NCBI GenBank assembly: GCA_022826345.1
Contig: JAJDVB010000019.1
Span: 1-6,538, forward strand
Source of the DNA: Alphaproteobacteria bacterium
GTDB lineage: Bacteria > Pseudomonadota > Alphaproteobacteria > UBA828
Reading direction: 5' to 3'
Length of the DNA: 6,538 nucleotides
This document shows positions 1 to 5,880 of this stretch, piece by piece. The notes under the pieces were generated by a model. It worked only from the letters and a program-made list of their open reading frames with translations. It had not been told where the DNA came from and ran no database searches. Position numbers and translations under genes: made by a program. Position 1 is the stretch's first letter, and every line of letters starts with the position of its first letter.

Positions 1-148
1 GAATTGCGCCAATCAGCCTTTCGCACAATTTCACCGTGTCGTGGACGGCACCGGCCTGCTTGCACCGGGGACAGGCCACCGAGCGCCCGATGTACTCACT
101 TGGGACCTCTCGAACGTGTCCGCACTTGCCGCACAGAAAAACCGCCAT
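1..148 (-). CDS. Zinc-ribbon protein, 5' part only, runs off left edge
   Basis: The minus strand opens with ATG at 148 and reads 49 codons without a stop to the window edge. The protein starts MAVFLCGKCGHVREVP and contains two CxxC pairs, C6/C9 and C26/C29, separated by 16 residues. This is a classic four-cysteine zinc ribbon with basic and polar residues between the knuckles. The frame has an in-frame TGA 15 codons upstream and no ATG, GTG or TTG between, so the start is fixed. A weak purine-rich stretch (GTGAGAAG) lies just upstream. Similar short N-terminal ribbons front many signalling or regulatory proteins, but the body of this one is outside the window, so no function is assigned. The Cys pattern is seen directly; zinc binding is inferred. 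Confidence 0.7.
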   Translation of the reverse strand, partial: MAVFLCGKCGHVREVPSEYIGRSVACPRCKQAGAVHDTVKLCERLIGAI

Positions 149-586
149 GTCCCGCTTCTCACCGAGGCGCTCCTGATGGAAGATGTTTCCTCACCGTCAC
201 CCTACGCACAACCCCTCCGATGGCTCCGCAGCCCCGGGAGCCGGAGGCGCTAAGCGTTCTTCACCCGACGCACTTGGGGTGCCCCAGGTCCGGTTGATTC
301 CCGCGACCCGTAATCCTTCGCTCGGGACGTGGAGGTTCTGCGGAGTGGACGTCGTGGACTGCGGCAACGCCAGAAATTCTCTCGATTTGGCTCGCTGATG
401 ACACCTTCGGTTGGACAGTTCCACGGCTCGAACGAAGGCTTACTACCCCTGCGCTCGTCGCGTTTCCCGACTCCAAGCCAGCTCCGATTCGCCCACGGAT
501 CGCCCGCCAGTCCAGGTTGGTAAGTTCGTGGGGAAGGGCTTCGGTCAAAACGAAATAATATGTTTTGTATCAGCTAGTTGGATAAC
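149..586. other. Gene-free stretch next to a truncated gene
   Basis: No frame here gives a recognisable protein. The open frames lack a good ribosome binding site, are rich in Arg/Ser/Pro, and match no family I know. The stretch holds a strong hairpin (214-247) and a small direct repeat GTGGAC at 345-350 and 354-359. It also has an A+T-rich patch at 546-586 with a 6-bp inverted repeat (CAAAAC 546-551, GTTTTG 562-567). Nothing in any frame resembles the missing C-terminal domain of the thiamine-diphosphate enzyme that ends at 587. The region therefore looks like foreign or rearranged DNA rather than a frameshifted continuation of that gene. Confidence 0.5.
214..247. other. Strong imperfect hairpin
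   Basis: CCTCC (214-218) pairs with GGAGG (243-247), and GGCTCC (222-227) pairs with GGAGCC (237-242). The 11-bp stem has a 3-nt bulge (219-221) and a 9-nt loop. On the minus strand it lies about 65 nt ahead of the zinc-ribbon start, so it would sit in the leader or just before the promoter. There is no run of T on either side, so a classical intrinsic terminator is unlikely. Confidence 0.4.
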
Positions 587-1777
587 TCACCTCTGCTCTC
601 GGTCGAGAATCCGGTTCAGCTCGTGGATCATGCGCGCCATGTTGATGGGTGATTCATCCGAGACGAGGCGGTGGTCGACCTCGGCCCGCCACTTCGCCAT
701 GCGTGCAGTCACCTCCGCCGCGTAGTCCGCGCGCTCGTCCCGCAGACGCTCGCCGTCGCCGGCCAGCGCATCGGCGAGGTCGCGCAGTCCCTCCCGGCAG
801 TCGCCCCACAGCGCGACGCTCGGACGTGCGGTGCGGCCGATCTCTTCCGCGACGATGTCGAGATGGATCAGCGGGACGCCGTCGGGGATGAGGGTGAAGC
901 GGCGCGTCGCGATCTCGCCGAGCTTGCAGCCCGCCACGAGCAGGCAGTCGGAGCGCGCGATCAGCTCGTTCGCGATGCGGTCGTAGCGTCCGAACAGCCC
1001 CGCGGAGAGCGGATGGGTGCAGGCGATCGCGCCCTTGCCGGTCATGGTGTGCGCCACGGGGAGCGACTGCGCTTCGGCGAACTCGGTCAACACCCGCGCG
1101 GCGCCGCTCAGGTGGACCCCGCCGCCGGCGAGGACAAGCGGGCGTTTCGCCGCCCGCAACAGGGCGGCCGCGGCCTGCAACGATTCCACACTCGGCCGCG
1201 AGCGCAGCGACGGCGCGGCACGGCAGTCCGGATCGGCGGCGAGGTCCGCGAGGTCGAACGCGTGCCGGGCGTGGGCGATGTCCTCCGGGACGTCGAGCAC
1301 CACCGGGCCGGGGCGCCCCCGCGTCGCGACCGCGAAGGCGCGGCGCACGAGCTCCGGGATGCGCCGGATGGCCTCGATGCGGATCAGCTCCTTGGCGGCG
1401 GGACGCAGGATCTCCATCTGACGCGACTCCTGGGTCATGTTCTTCCAGGAGTGGTCGCGGTGACTGTCGCCGGCGACGAGCACGAGCGGGGTCCCGGCGT
1501 TGAGCGCCTCCACCATGCCGGTGAGCAGGTTGGTGGCGCCGGGCCCGAGCGTCGCGTCGCACACCCCCACCCGGCCGCTCACCTTGGCGTACGCGTCGGC
1601 CGCGAATACGCCGCAGCGCTCGTCGTTCACCAGGTTGTGGTCGATGCCGAGCCGGCGCGCGGCATCGTAGAACGGCAGGAGCTGGAACCCGCCCATGCCG
1701 AACATGGGGCCGATCTCGTGCGCGGCCAGCATCCGGGCGAGCGCCTCGCCGCCGGTCATCTCCATCGTTTCGTTCAT
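587..1777 (-). pseudogene. Thiamine-diphosphate-dependent enzyme lacking its C-terminal domain
   Basis: This 396-residue product belongs to the acetolactate synthase/benzoylformate decarboxylase superfamily, whose members usually have about 530-600 residues and act on 2-oxo acids. The N-terminal pyrimidine-binding domain (about 7-170) is intact: the conserved cofactor-activating Glu is E53 in NDERCG, with GPGATN at 78-83 and the GRPGPVVLDVP segment at 154-164. The central domain (about 196-335) is present, with the GGG turn at 218-220. The protein then ends in ELNRILDREQR and a TGA. Full-length relatives would continue here into the domain holding the GDG...N motif that binds magnesium and diphosphate. 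That domain is absent from all frames downstream. The ATG at 1777 has GGAG at a 9-nt spacing (1787-1790); an internal ATG at 1765 has no such site. It is divergent from the racemase-like gene. As it stands the product should be unable to bind the cofactor in the usual way, so it is called a broken gene. A split-subunit enzyme is the alternative. The exact substrate cannot be told. Confidence 0.8.
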
Positions 1778-1917
1778 TCTCAAGCGCTCCGTGCGCGCGG
1801 GCACAGGGATCGGACTCTTCGCCCGCGGAATCGAGTACGCTGGCACCTGCCGAGCAGGCGCATTGGAACCCGACCGTCGCGGAGTCGATGATGCACGACG
1901 GACCGCGGTGAGGGACG

Positions 1918-1936
1918 CCGAATCTGCCGGATTCGG
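1918..1936. promoter_or_regulatory. Candidate operator: perfect 7-bp inverted repeat
   Basis: CCGAATC and GATTCGG are perfect reverse complements separated by TGCCG. The repeat ends 19 nt before the ribosome binding site of the racemase-like gene, a usual place for a repressor operator or a leader hairpin. No tract of T follows, so a terminator is unlikely. The binding protein is unknown. Confidence 0.35.
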
Positions 1937-1955
1937 AGTGGGTCGCATTCTACGC

Positions 1956-1962
1956 AAGAGGA
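1956..1962 (+). promoter_or_regulatory. Ribosome binding site of the racemase-like gene
   Basis: AAGAGGA lies 7 nt before the ATG at 1970. It is the best Shine-Dalgarno site in the window and fixes that start. Confidence 0.75.
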
Positions 1963-1969
1963 CCGTTCG

Positions 1970-3127
1970 ATGAGCGACGCCTTCCGGATAGCACACCTCG
2001 ACGTGTACGCGCTGGAGGTGAAGATCGCGACGCCGGTCGCGACCTCGTTCGGCTCGATCCCGGCCCGGGTCTCGGCCCTCCTGCGCATCGAGGACACCGA
2101 CGGCCATGCCGGCTGGGGCGAGCTCTGGGGCAACTTCCCGAGCATCACCTGCGCGTACCGCGCGAACCTCGCCTGCCGGGTGCTGCCCGAGCCGCTGCTG
2201 GGGGCGAAGGTCGAGACCCCGGGCGCGTTCTGCATCGGGCTCGCGGACCGGCTGCGGGTGCTCGCGGTGCAGTCGGCGGAGCCGGGGCCGATCTCCGCCG
2301 TGCTCGCGGCGACCAACCAGGCGCTGTGGGATCTCGCGGCGCGCCGCAAGGGCCTGCCGCTTCGCCGCGCGCTGAACGAGAACGCGGCCGAGACGGTGCC
2401 GGTCTACGCGAGCGGGCTGAACCCCACCGACTCCGTGGAGATGACCGTACGAGCCCGGGAGGCCGGACACCGGGCGTTCAAGGTGAAGATCGGGTTCGGC
2501 GACGAGGTGGACCGCCGCAACCTCCACGGGCTGCGGATCATGCTCAAGGAGGAAGAGCGGCTGTTCGTCGACGCGAACCAGCGTTGGTCGCTCGGCGAGG
2601 CCATTGCCCAGATCCCGATGCTGGAGGAGATGGAGGTCGACTGGTGGGAGGAGCCGATGCTCGCGGAGGCGGCGCCCGGCGACTGGGGGGTGCTCCGCGG
2701 CTCGACCATGATCCCGCTCGCGGGCGGCGAGAACCTGCGCGACATGGACGCGTTCCGGACCGCGTTCTCCTACCTGGAGTTCGTGCAGCCCGACATCGGC
2801 AAGTGGGGCGGCGTCGACGGCTGTCTCGCCATCGCGCGCAGGGCGCTGGAGCACGACTGCACCTACTGCCCGCACTGGCTTTCGGGCGGGGTGGGCTTGA
2901 TGCACTCCGCGCACGTGCTCGCGGCGGCGGGCGGGGACGGACTGCTGGAGGTGGACACGAATCCGAACCCGCTCCGTACCCGCATCATCGACCCCGCGAC
3001 CGGGATCTTCGAAGGGAGCCTCCACATGGTCGACGCCCCCGGGATCGGCATCGAGTCGCCGATCGACGATCTGTCGGAATTCGTCACCATGCACGAGTCG
3101 TTCGCGGCTTCCGTTGACAGCACGTAG
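1970..3127 (+). CDS. Mandelate racemase/muconate lactonizing enzyme family protein
   Basis: This is a 385-residue cytosolic enzyme of the enolase superfamily, a normal length for the family. An N-terminal capping domain (about 5-125) is followed by the modified TIM barrel. Visible catalytic residues fit the mandelate-racemase subgroup. There is a KxK motif (K171, K173). The magnesium ligands are D201 (VDANQ), E227 (WWEEP) and E254 (GGEN). A His/Asp dyad is formed by D275 (QPDIGKWGG) and H302 (CPHW). E327 (LLEVDTN) matches the glutamate that polarises the substrate carboxylate. Family members abstract the alpha proton of a carboxylate and then racemise or dehydrate it; typical substrates are mandelate-like hydroxy acids and sugar acids. 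Which one applies cannot be read from sequence. The ATG at 1970 has a strong AAGAGGA site. The gene is divergent from a thiamine-diphosphate enzyme and is followed 21 bp later by a small membrane protein, probably in the same transcript. Confidence 0.93.
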   Translation: MSDAFRIAHLDVYALEVKIATPVATSFGSIPARVSALLRIEDTDGHAGWGELWGNFPSITCAYRANLACRVLPEPLLGAKVETPGAFCIGLADRLRVLAVQSAEPGPISAVLAATNQALWDLAARRKGLPLRRALNENAAETVPVYASGLNPTDSVEMTVRAREAGHRAFKVKIGFGDEVDRRNLHGLRIMLKEEERLFVDANQRWSLGEAIAQIPMLEEMEVDWWEEPMLAEAAPGDWGVLRGSTMIPLAGGENLRDMDAFRTAFSYLEFVQPDIGKWGGVDGCLAIARRALEHDCTYCPHWLSGGVGLMHSAHVLAAAGGDGLLEVDTNPNPLRTRIIDPATGIFEGSLHMVDAPGIGIESPIDDLSEFVTMHESFAASVDST

Positions 3128-3148
3128 CGTCCGTCGCGTCAGCCGACC

Positions 3149-3523
3149 ATGGAAACCGTGCCCTCGAAGAGAAAGCTCGCGTTCCCCCGCTGGCACGAAC
3201 GGCAGCTCTTCCACTCCTTCGCGTGGTTCACGACGTGCCTGCTCGGCGGCATCGTCATCGCCGCGATCCTCGAGTTCGTCGGACTGGACACGGCCGGCAT
3301 CACGCCGCTCCTCACCCTGGTGGTGATCTACGTGGTGGGGTTGATGACCATCGCCGCGTGGCGCCGGTTCTGGGCACTGCTGTCGTGGACGCAGCACTGC
3401 GCGAACCGGGCCACCTGCGCCCGTTGCGGGACGTACGGGCGATTCGACGTAGCGTCCGGGGCGGACGTCATCCCCGCCGAGTGCCGCGGGTGCGGGCACC
3501 GGTGGACGATCGAGCCGTCCTGA
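3149..3523 (+). CDS. Small membrane protein with C-terminal zinc ribbon
   Basis: This 124-residue product has a basic N-terminus (SKRK, 6-9), two hydrophobic helices (about 22-44 and 51-70), then a positively charged WRRFW junction and a soluble tail. The tail holds two CxxC pairs, C90/C93 and C112/C115, 18 residues apart, forming a zinc ribbon; C84 and H83 lie just before it. By the positive-inside rule both the N-terminus and the ribbon should be cytosolic, making a hairpin membrane anchor. The TAG of the preceding gene is in frame 8 codons upstream with no start codon between, so ATG at 3149 is the earliest start. It lacks a clear ribosome binding site, consistent with translational coupling across the 21-bp gap. 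I recognise no named family; the function is unknown. It may act in the membrane as a metal- or partner-binding adaptor. Confidence 0.75.
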   Translation: METVPSKRKLAFPRWHERQLFHSFAWFTTCLLGGIVIAAILEFVGLDTAGITPLLTLVVIYVVGLMTIAAWRRFWALLSWTQHCANRATCARCGTYGRFDVASGADVIPAECRGCGHRWTIEPS

Positions 3524-3540
3524 GACGGCGGAGCCCGCGG

Positions 3541-3596
3541 CAGTGCGCAAGAGCAGGACGCCAGGGATGCGGGTGTCGACACCCCGCGTGGCACTG
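3541..3596. terminator. Nested hairpins, possible end of the racemase operon
   Basis: An inner palindrome GGGTGTCGACACCC (3571-3584) can extend outward to GC/GC with one bulged C. An outer pair, CAGTGC (3541-3546) and GCACTG (3591-3596), encloses it. It lies about 20-75 nt after the stop of the small membrane protein. There is no T-tract right after the stem, so if it ends transcription it is not a textbook intrinsic terminator. Confidence 0.3.
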
Positions 3597-3730
3597 GAAT
3601 CCTTGATCGGTCGTTATCGTTTACTGTTGAGTCAAGTTTTGGCGACGCCTTTCCTGCAAGCGCGGGCATCTTGTGGGTTCGGGCGGCGGCTCGCTTGGTG
3701 CGACCTTCAGGATTGCGGAAGCCGGCCGTG

Positions 3731-3760
3731 CCCGACGCGCAGACACCCGACGCGCAGGCA
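3731..3760. repeat. Two tandem 15-bp units
   Basis: CCCGACGCGCAGACA (3731-3745) is followed directly by CCCGACGCGCAGGCA (3746-3760); 14 of 15 positions agree. It looks like a small slippage duplication, though tandem binding sites are possible. Confidence 0.7.
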
Positions 3761-3796
3761 CATTGACGGAGAATGCCGTCTTGGAGTAACCCCTGC

Positions 3797-3808
3797 GAAC
3801 AAATGTTC
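3797..3808. promoter_or_regulatory. Inverted repeat GAACA-AA-TGTTC
   Basis: Perfect 5-bp arms are separated by AA, 88 nt upstream of the permease ATG. With flanking bases (CGAACAAATGTTCT) it closely resembles the LexA/DinR box of Gram-positive bacteria, CGAAC-N4-GTTC. In a GC-rich, probably Gram-negative genome, and ahead of a transporter, this may be chance. Confidence 0.22.
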
Positions 3809-3830
3809 TGATGACCCCCCACTTGACGGA

Positions 3831-3847
3831 TCGACAGCCGATGTCGA
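3831..3847. promoter_or_regulatory. Inverted repeat TCGACA-GCCGA-TGTCGA
   Basis: Perfect 6-bp arms with a 5-nt spacer lie 49 nt before the permease ATG and just after the second TTGACGGA. It is a candidate operator or leader hairpin. No cognate regulator is visible. Confidence 0.25.
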
Positions 3848-3862
3848 CTTGTAGTTCGGGCT

Positions 3863-3875
3863 GTTCCGACGGAAC
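3863..3875. promoter_or_regulatory. Inverted repeat GTTCC-GAC-GGAAC
   Basis: Perfect 5-bp arms with a 3-nt centre end 21 nt before the permease ATG and abut the alternative GTG at 3876. In RNA it would form a small hairpin close to the ribosome binding site (AAGGG, 3882-3886), where it could affect translation. Confidence 0.25.
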
Positions 3876-3896
3876 GTGCACAAGGGCGCGCGCAAT

Positions 3897-5660
3897 ATGA
3901 CCAAGCATACGCCAACGCGTGGGACGGAGCTGCGCTACCAGCCCGACGAGACGCCTCCGCCCGCGCTCGCCATCGGTTTGGGCGTGCAGCTTGCGGTTTT
4001 GCTCGTGGCGTTCCCGATATTGATTCCGACGGTGGTGATGCGGGCCGCCGGCACGACCGACGCCTACCTGACGTGGGCGGTGTTCGCATCGGTCGCCGTG
4101 AGCGGTGCGACCTCGGCGTTGCAAGCCGTCCGTTACGGCCGGATCGGCTCGGGCCACGTGTTGATGATGAGCAGCTCGACGGCCTTCATCTGGCCCTGCA
4201 TCGCGGCAATCGAACGAAGCGGCCCGGGTCTGCTCGCGACCCTGGTCGTCATTTCGGCACTACTGCAGTTTGTGCTGTCGGCACGGATCGTCTGGTTTCG
4301 CCGCATCCTGACGCCCACCGTTTCGGGCAGCATGCTGATGCTGCTGCCGGTGAGCGCCATGCCGGCCGTCTTCGGCTTGCTGACCGAGGTGCCAGAGGGC
4401 ACACCCGGCTACGCCGCGCCGCTGTGTGCCGTCGTCACGGTTGCCATGATCGCCGGCATCGCGCTCAAGTCGACCGGGAGCCTGCGCCTGTGGGCGCCGG
4501 TCCTCGGGGTCCTGTGCGGCTCGGTGGTGGCCGGCATCGTCGGCCTCTACGATGTCGATCGTGTCCTCGCCGCTTCGTGGATCGGCGTTCCCAGCGTCGA
4601 GTGGCCGGGCTTCGACCTTGAGTTCGGACCCGCGTTCTGGTCGCTGTTTCCCGTATTCCTGCTGTTGACCCCGGTCGTGACGCTGCGCACGGTCAGCAGT
4701 TGCGTCGCCGTTCACAGTGTCTCGTGGCGCAGGCGACGCGCCGTGGATTACCGGGCGGTGCAAGGCGCGGTGAACGTCGACGGCGTGAGCAACGTGCTGT
4801 GCGGTCTCGCGGGTACGGTGCCCAACAACAGCTATTCGATCGCCGCATCGCTCACCGAACTCACCGGTGTCGCCGCCCGCAGCGTCGGGATCGTCGCAGG
4901 CGCACTCTTCCTCATCCTCGCTTTCCTGCCCAAGGCGCTCGCCGTGATCCTGGCCATGCCCGGCGCCGTCAGCGGCGGCTTTCTCCTCGTATTGCTGGCG
5001 ATGCTTTTCCTTATCGGCATCAAGGTCCTGCTTCAGGACGGGCTCGATTATCGCAAGGGCCTGATCGTCGGCATCGCCTTCTGGATAGGTGTCGGCTTCC
5101 AGAACGACATGATATTTCCGGTGCAGGTCTCGGCCTTCGCGGGCGGCCTGTTCGCCAACGGCGTGATCTCCGGCGGCCTGGCCGCAATCATCATGACCCT
5201 GTTCGTGGAGTTGACCGAGTCTCGCCGCAGCCGGATGGAGGCCGAGCTCGACCCCGCCGCACTCTCGAAGATATGGGAGTTTCTCCGCGCGTTCGCTTCC
5301 CGCAACGGGTGGGGTGATGGGATGGCCGACCGTCTCGAAGCAGTCGGCGAGGAGGCGCTGATGAGTCTCTTGCGGCCGGAGGAAGACGAGACCCTGCCGC
5401 ATCGTCGACGGCGCTTCAGACTGGTCGCCGCCCGGGCCGATGGCGGTGCCGTTCTGGAGTTCGTCGTCGCTCCCACGGGGGAGAATATCGAGGACAAGCT
5501 CGCAGTGCTCGGGGATCAAGGAGAAGAGACCGCGATCGAGCACGAAGTCTCACTCCGGCTGCTGCGGCACCTCGCATCCTCGGTGCGCCACCAGCAATAC
5601 CACGACGTTGATATCGTCACCGTCCGGGTGAAGCCCCCGGCAGTGGCGGCAAAGGCCTGA
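3897..5660 (+). CDS. NCS2-family permease fused to a degenerate GHKL-like domain
   Basis: This 587-residue inner-membrane protein has two parts. Residues about 23-440 form the many-helix core of the nucleobase/ascorbate (NCS2, xanthine/uracil permease, solute carrier 23) family. Recognisable landmarks are the first helix (GLGVQLAVLL, 27-36), the SSSTAFIWP segment (92-100), LTPTVSGSMLMLLP (138-151), and the DGVSNVLCGLAGTVPNNSYS loop-helix (295-314) with ELTGVAARSVG after it. Such proteins import purines, pyrimidines or related molecules with protons. Residues about 455-580 form a soluble C-terminal domain. Its order of elements (a helix with ...AVGEEALMSLL, a strand LEFVVAP, then SLRLLRHLASSVRHQQYHDVD with a final strand) resembles RsbW-type GHKL ATPases. 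The usual magnesium Asn of the N-box is S490, and the DxGxG motif is missing, so ATP binding is doubtful. Family members without a fusion are about 400-480 residues. ATG 3897 is chosen because AAGGG lies 10 nt upstream; GTG 3876 would add 7 residues but has no such site. The substrate is unknown. Confidence 0.85.
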   Translation: MTKHTPTRGTELRYQPDETPPPALAIGLGVQLAVLLVAFPILIPTVVMRAAGTTDAYLTWAVFASVAVSGATSALQAVRYGRIGSGHVLMMSSSTAFIWPCIAAIERSGPGLLATLVVISALLQFVLSARIVWFRRILTPTVSGSMLMLLPVSAMPAVFGLLTEVPEGTPGYAAPLCAVVTVAMIAGIALKSTGSLRLWAPVLGVLCGSVVAGIVGLYDVDRVLAASWIGVPSVEWPGFDLEFGPAFWSLFPVFLLLTPVVTLRTVSSCVAVHSVSWRRRRAVDYRAVQGAVNVDGVSNVLCGLAGTVPNNSYSIAASLTELTGVAARSVGIVAGALFLILAFLPKALAVILAMPGAVSGGFLLVLLAMLFLIGIKVLLQDGLDYRKGLIVGIAFWIGVGFQNDMIFPVQVSAFAGGLFANGVISGGLAAIIMTLFVELTESRRSRMEAELDPAALSKIWEFLRAFASRNGWGDGMADRLEAVGEEALMSLLRPEEDETLPHRRRRFRLVAARADGGAVLEFVVAPTGENIEDKLAVLGDQGEETAIEHEVSLRLLRHLASSVRHQQYHDVDIVTVRVKPPAVAAKA

Positions 5661-5676
5661 CGGAGACAGGCCTCCG
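5661..5676. terminator. Small hairpin just after the permease stop
   Basis: CGGAG (5661-5665) pairs with CTCCG (5672-5676) around a 6-nt loop. With a bulge, the TGA stop can also pair with TCA at 5680-5682. No T-run follows, so terminator activity is uncertain. The remaining convergent spacer up to 5880 shows no clear gene or strong structure. Confidence 0.25.
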
Positions 5677-5880
5677 GCGTCACCATCAATCATCTCGCGA
5701 CTGGTGAGCCCAGGCGCCCGGCATCGACCACGTGATCGGCGGTAAGCAGCCACCCGGTGCCCGTTGCTGGTGGAGTGGCAGTGGTGGCACTCGATCTTTG
5801 CCAACCGACACGGTGGCGGAAGTCACTTGTAAAGGCTGGTTGTCGGTCTCCAATGTCGGCTTGTCACGATGGCCGGAATG

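Larger units (their letters stand above)
1778..1969. promoter_or_regulatory. Divergent promoter region
   Basis: These 192 bp separate two genes transcribed away from each other, so promoters for both must lie here or overlap the gene ends. I see no convincing -35/-10 pair on either strand. Two inverted repeats stand out: CCTGC-CGA-GCAGG at 1846-1858 and the longer one at 1918-1936 listed separately. No regulator gene is in the window. Confidence 0.5.
3524..3896. other. Structured non-coding region ahead of the permease
   Basis: No convincing gene lies in these 373 bases. A 103-codon plus-strand frame starting at GTG 3543 is Cys/Arg/Pro-rich, has no ribosome binding site and matches nothing I know. 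The stretch contains nested hairpins (3541-3596), a 15-bp tandem repeat (3731-3760) and three inverted repeats (3797-3808, 3831-3847, 3863-3875). TTGACGGA occurs twice, at 3763-3770 and 3823-3830, exactly 60 bp apart. Each contains a TTGACg -35-like hexamer. The matching -10 elements are poor (for example AGTAAC at 3785-3790, 16 bp after the first), so promoter placement is tentative. Confidence 0.5.

Noticed and set aside
261..548. Possible insertion-sequence remnant: HELTNLDWRAIR in a minus-strand frame resembles the start of IS5-type transposases
   Set aside because: Only about a dozen residues resemble the family and none of the following conserved blocks or terminal repeats is present. 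The start would be TTG without a clear ribosome binding site.
575..592. Minus-strand AG/GTGAGT at the end of the thiamine-diphosphate gene, like a eukaryotic 5' splice site or a group II intron start
   Set aside because: The surrounding genes are bacterial. No group II catalytic domain or 3' exon continuing the enzyme is visible, so this is probably chance.
671..1891. Plus-strand frame of 406 codons opposite the thiamine-diphosphate enzyme
   Set aside because: It is an antisense shadow with Arg/Ala/Gly-rich composition. The minus-strand reading carries the conserved motifs.
1778..3550. Minus-strand frame open from 3550 to 587, which would add about 590 residues to the thiamine-diphosphate enzyme
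   Set aside because: The added part is Arg/Pro/His-rich, antisense to the racemase-like and membrane-protein genes, and matches no family. It is open only because of high GC. The true start is ATG 1777 with a GGAG site.
3543..3854. Plus-strand 103-codon frame starting at GTG
   Set aside because: It has no ribosome binding site and no recognisable motif, and it overlaps the hairpins and tandem repeat.
4260..5543. Minus-strand frame of 427 codons opposite the permease
   Set aside because: Its Asp/Gln/His/Arg-rich composition is typical of an antisense shadow. The plus strand encodes clear membrane helices.
5550..5804. Minus-strand 84-codon frame beginning MAKIECHHCH
   Set aside because: It starts at TTG without a ribosome binding site and overlaps the end of the permease gene. 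The Cys/His cluster alone is not enough to call a gene.
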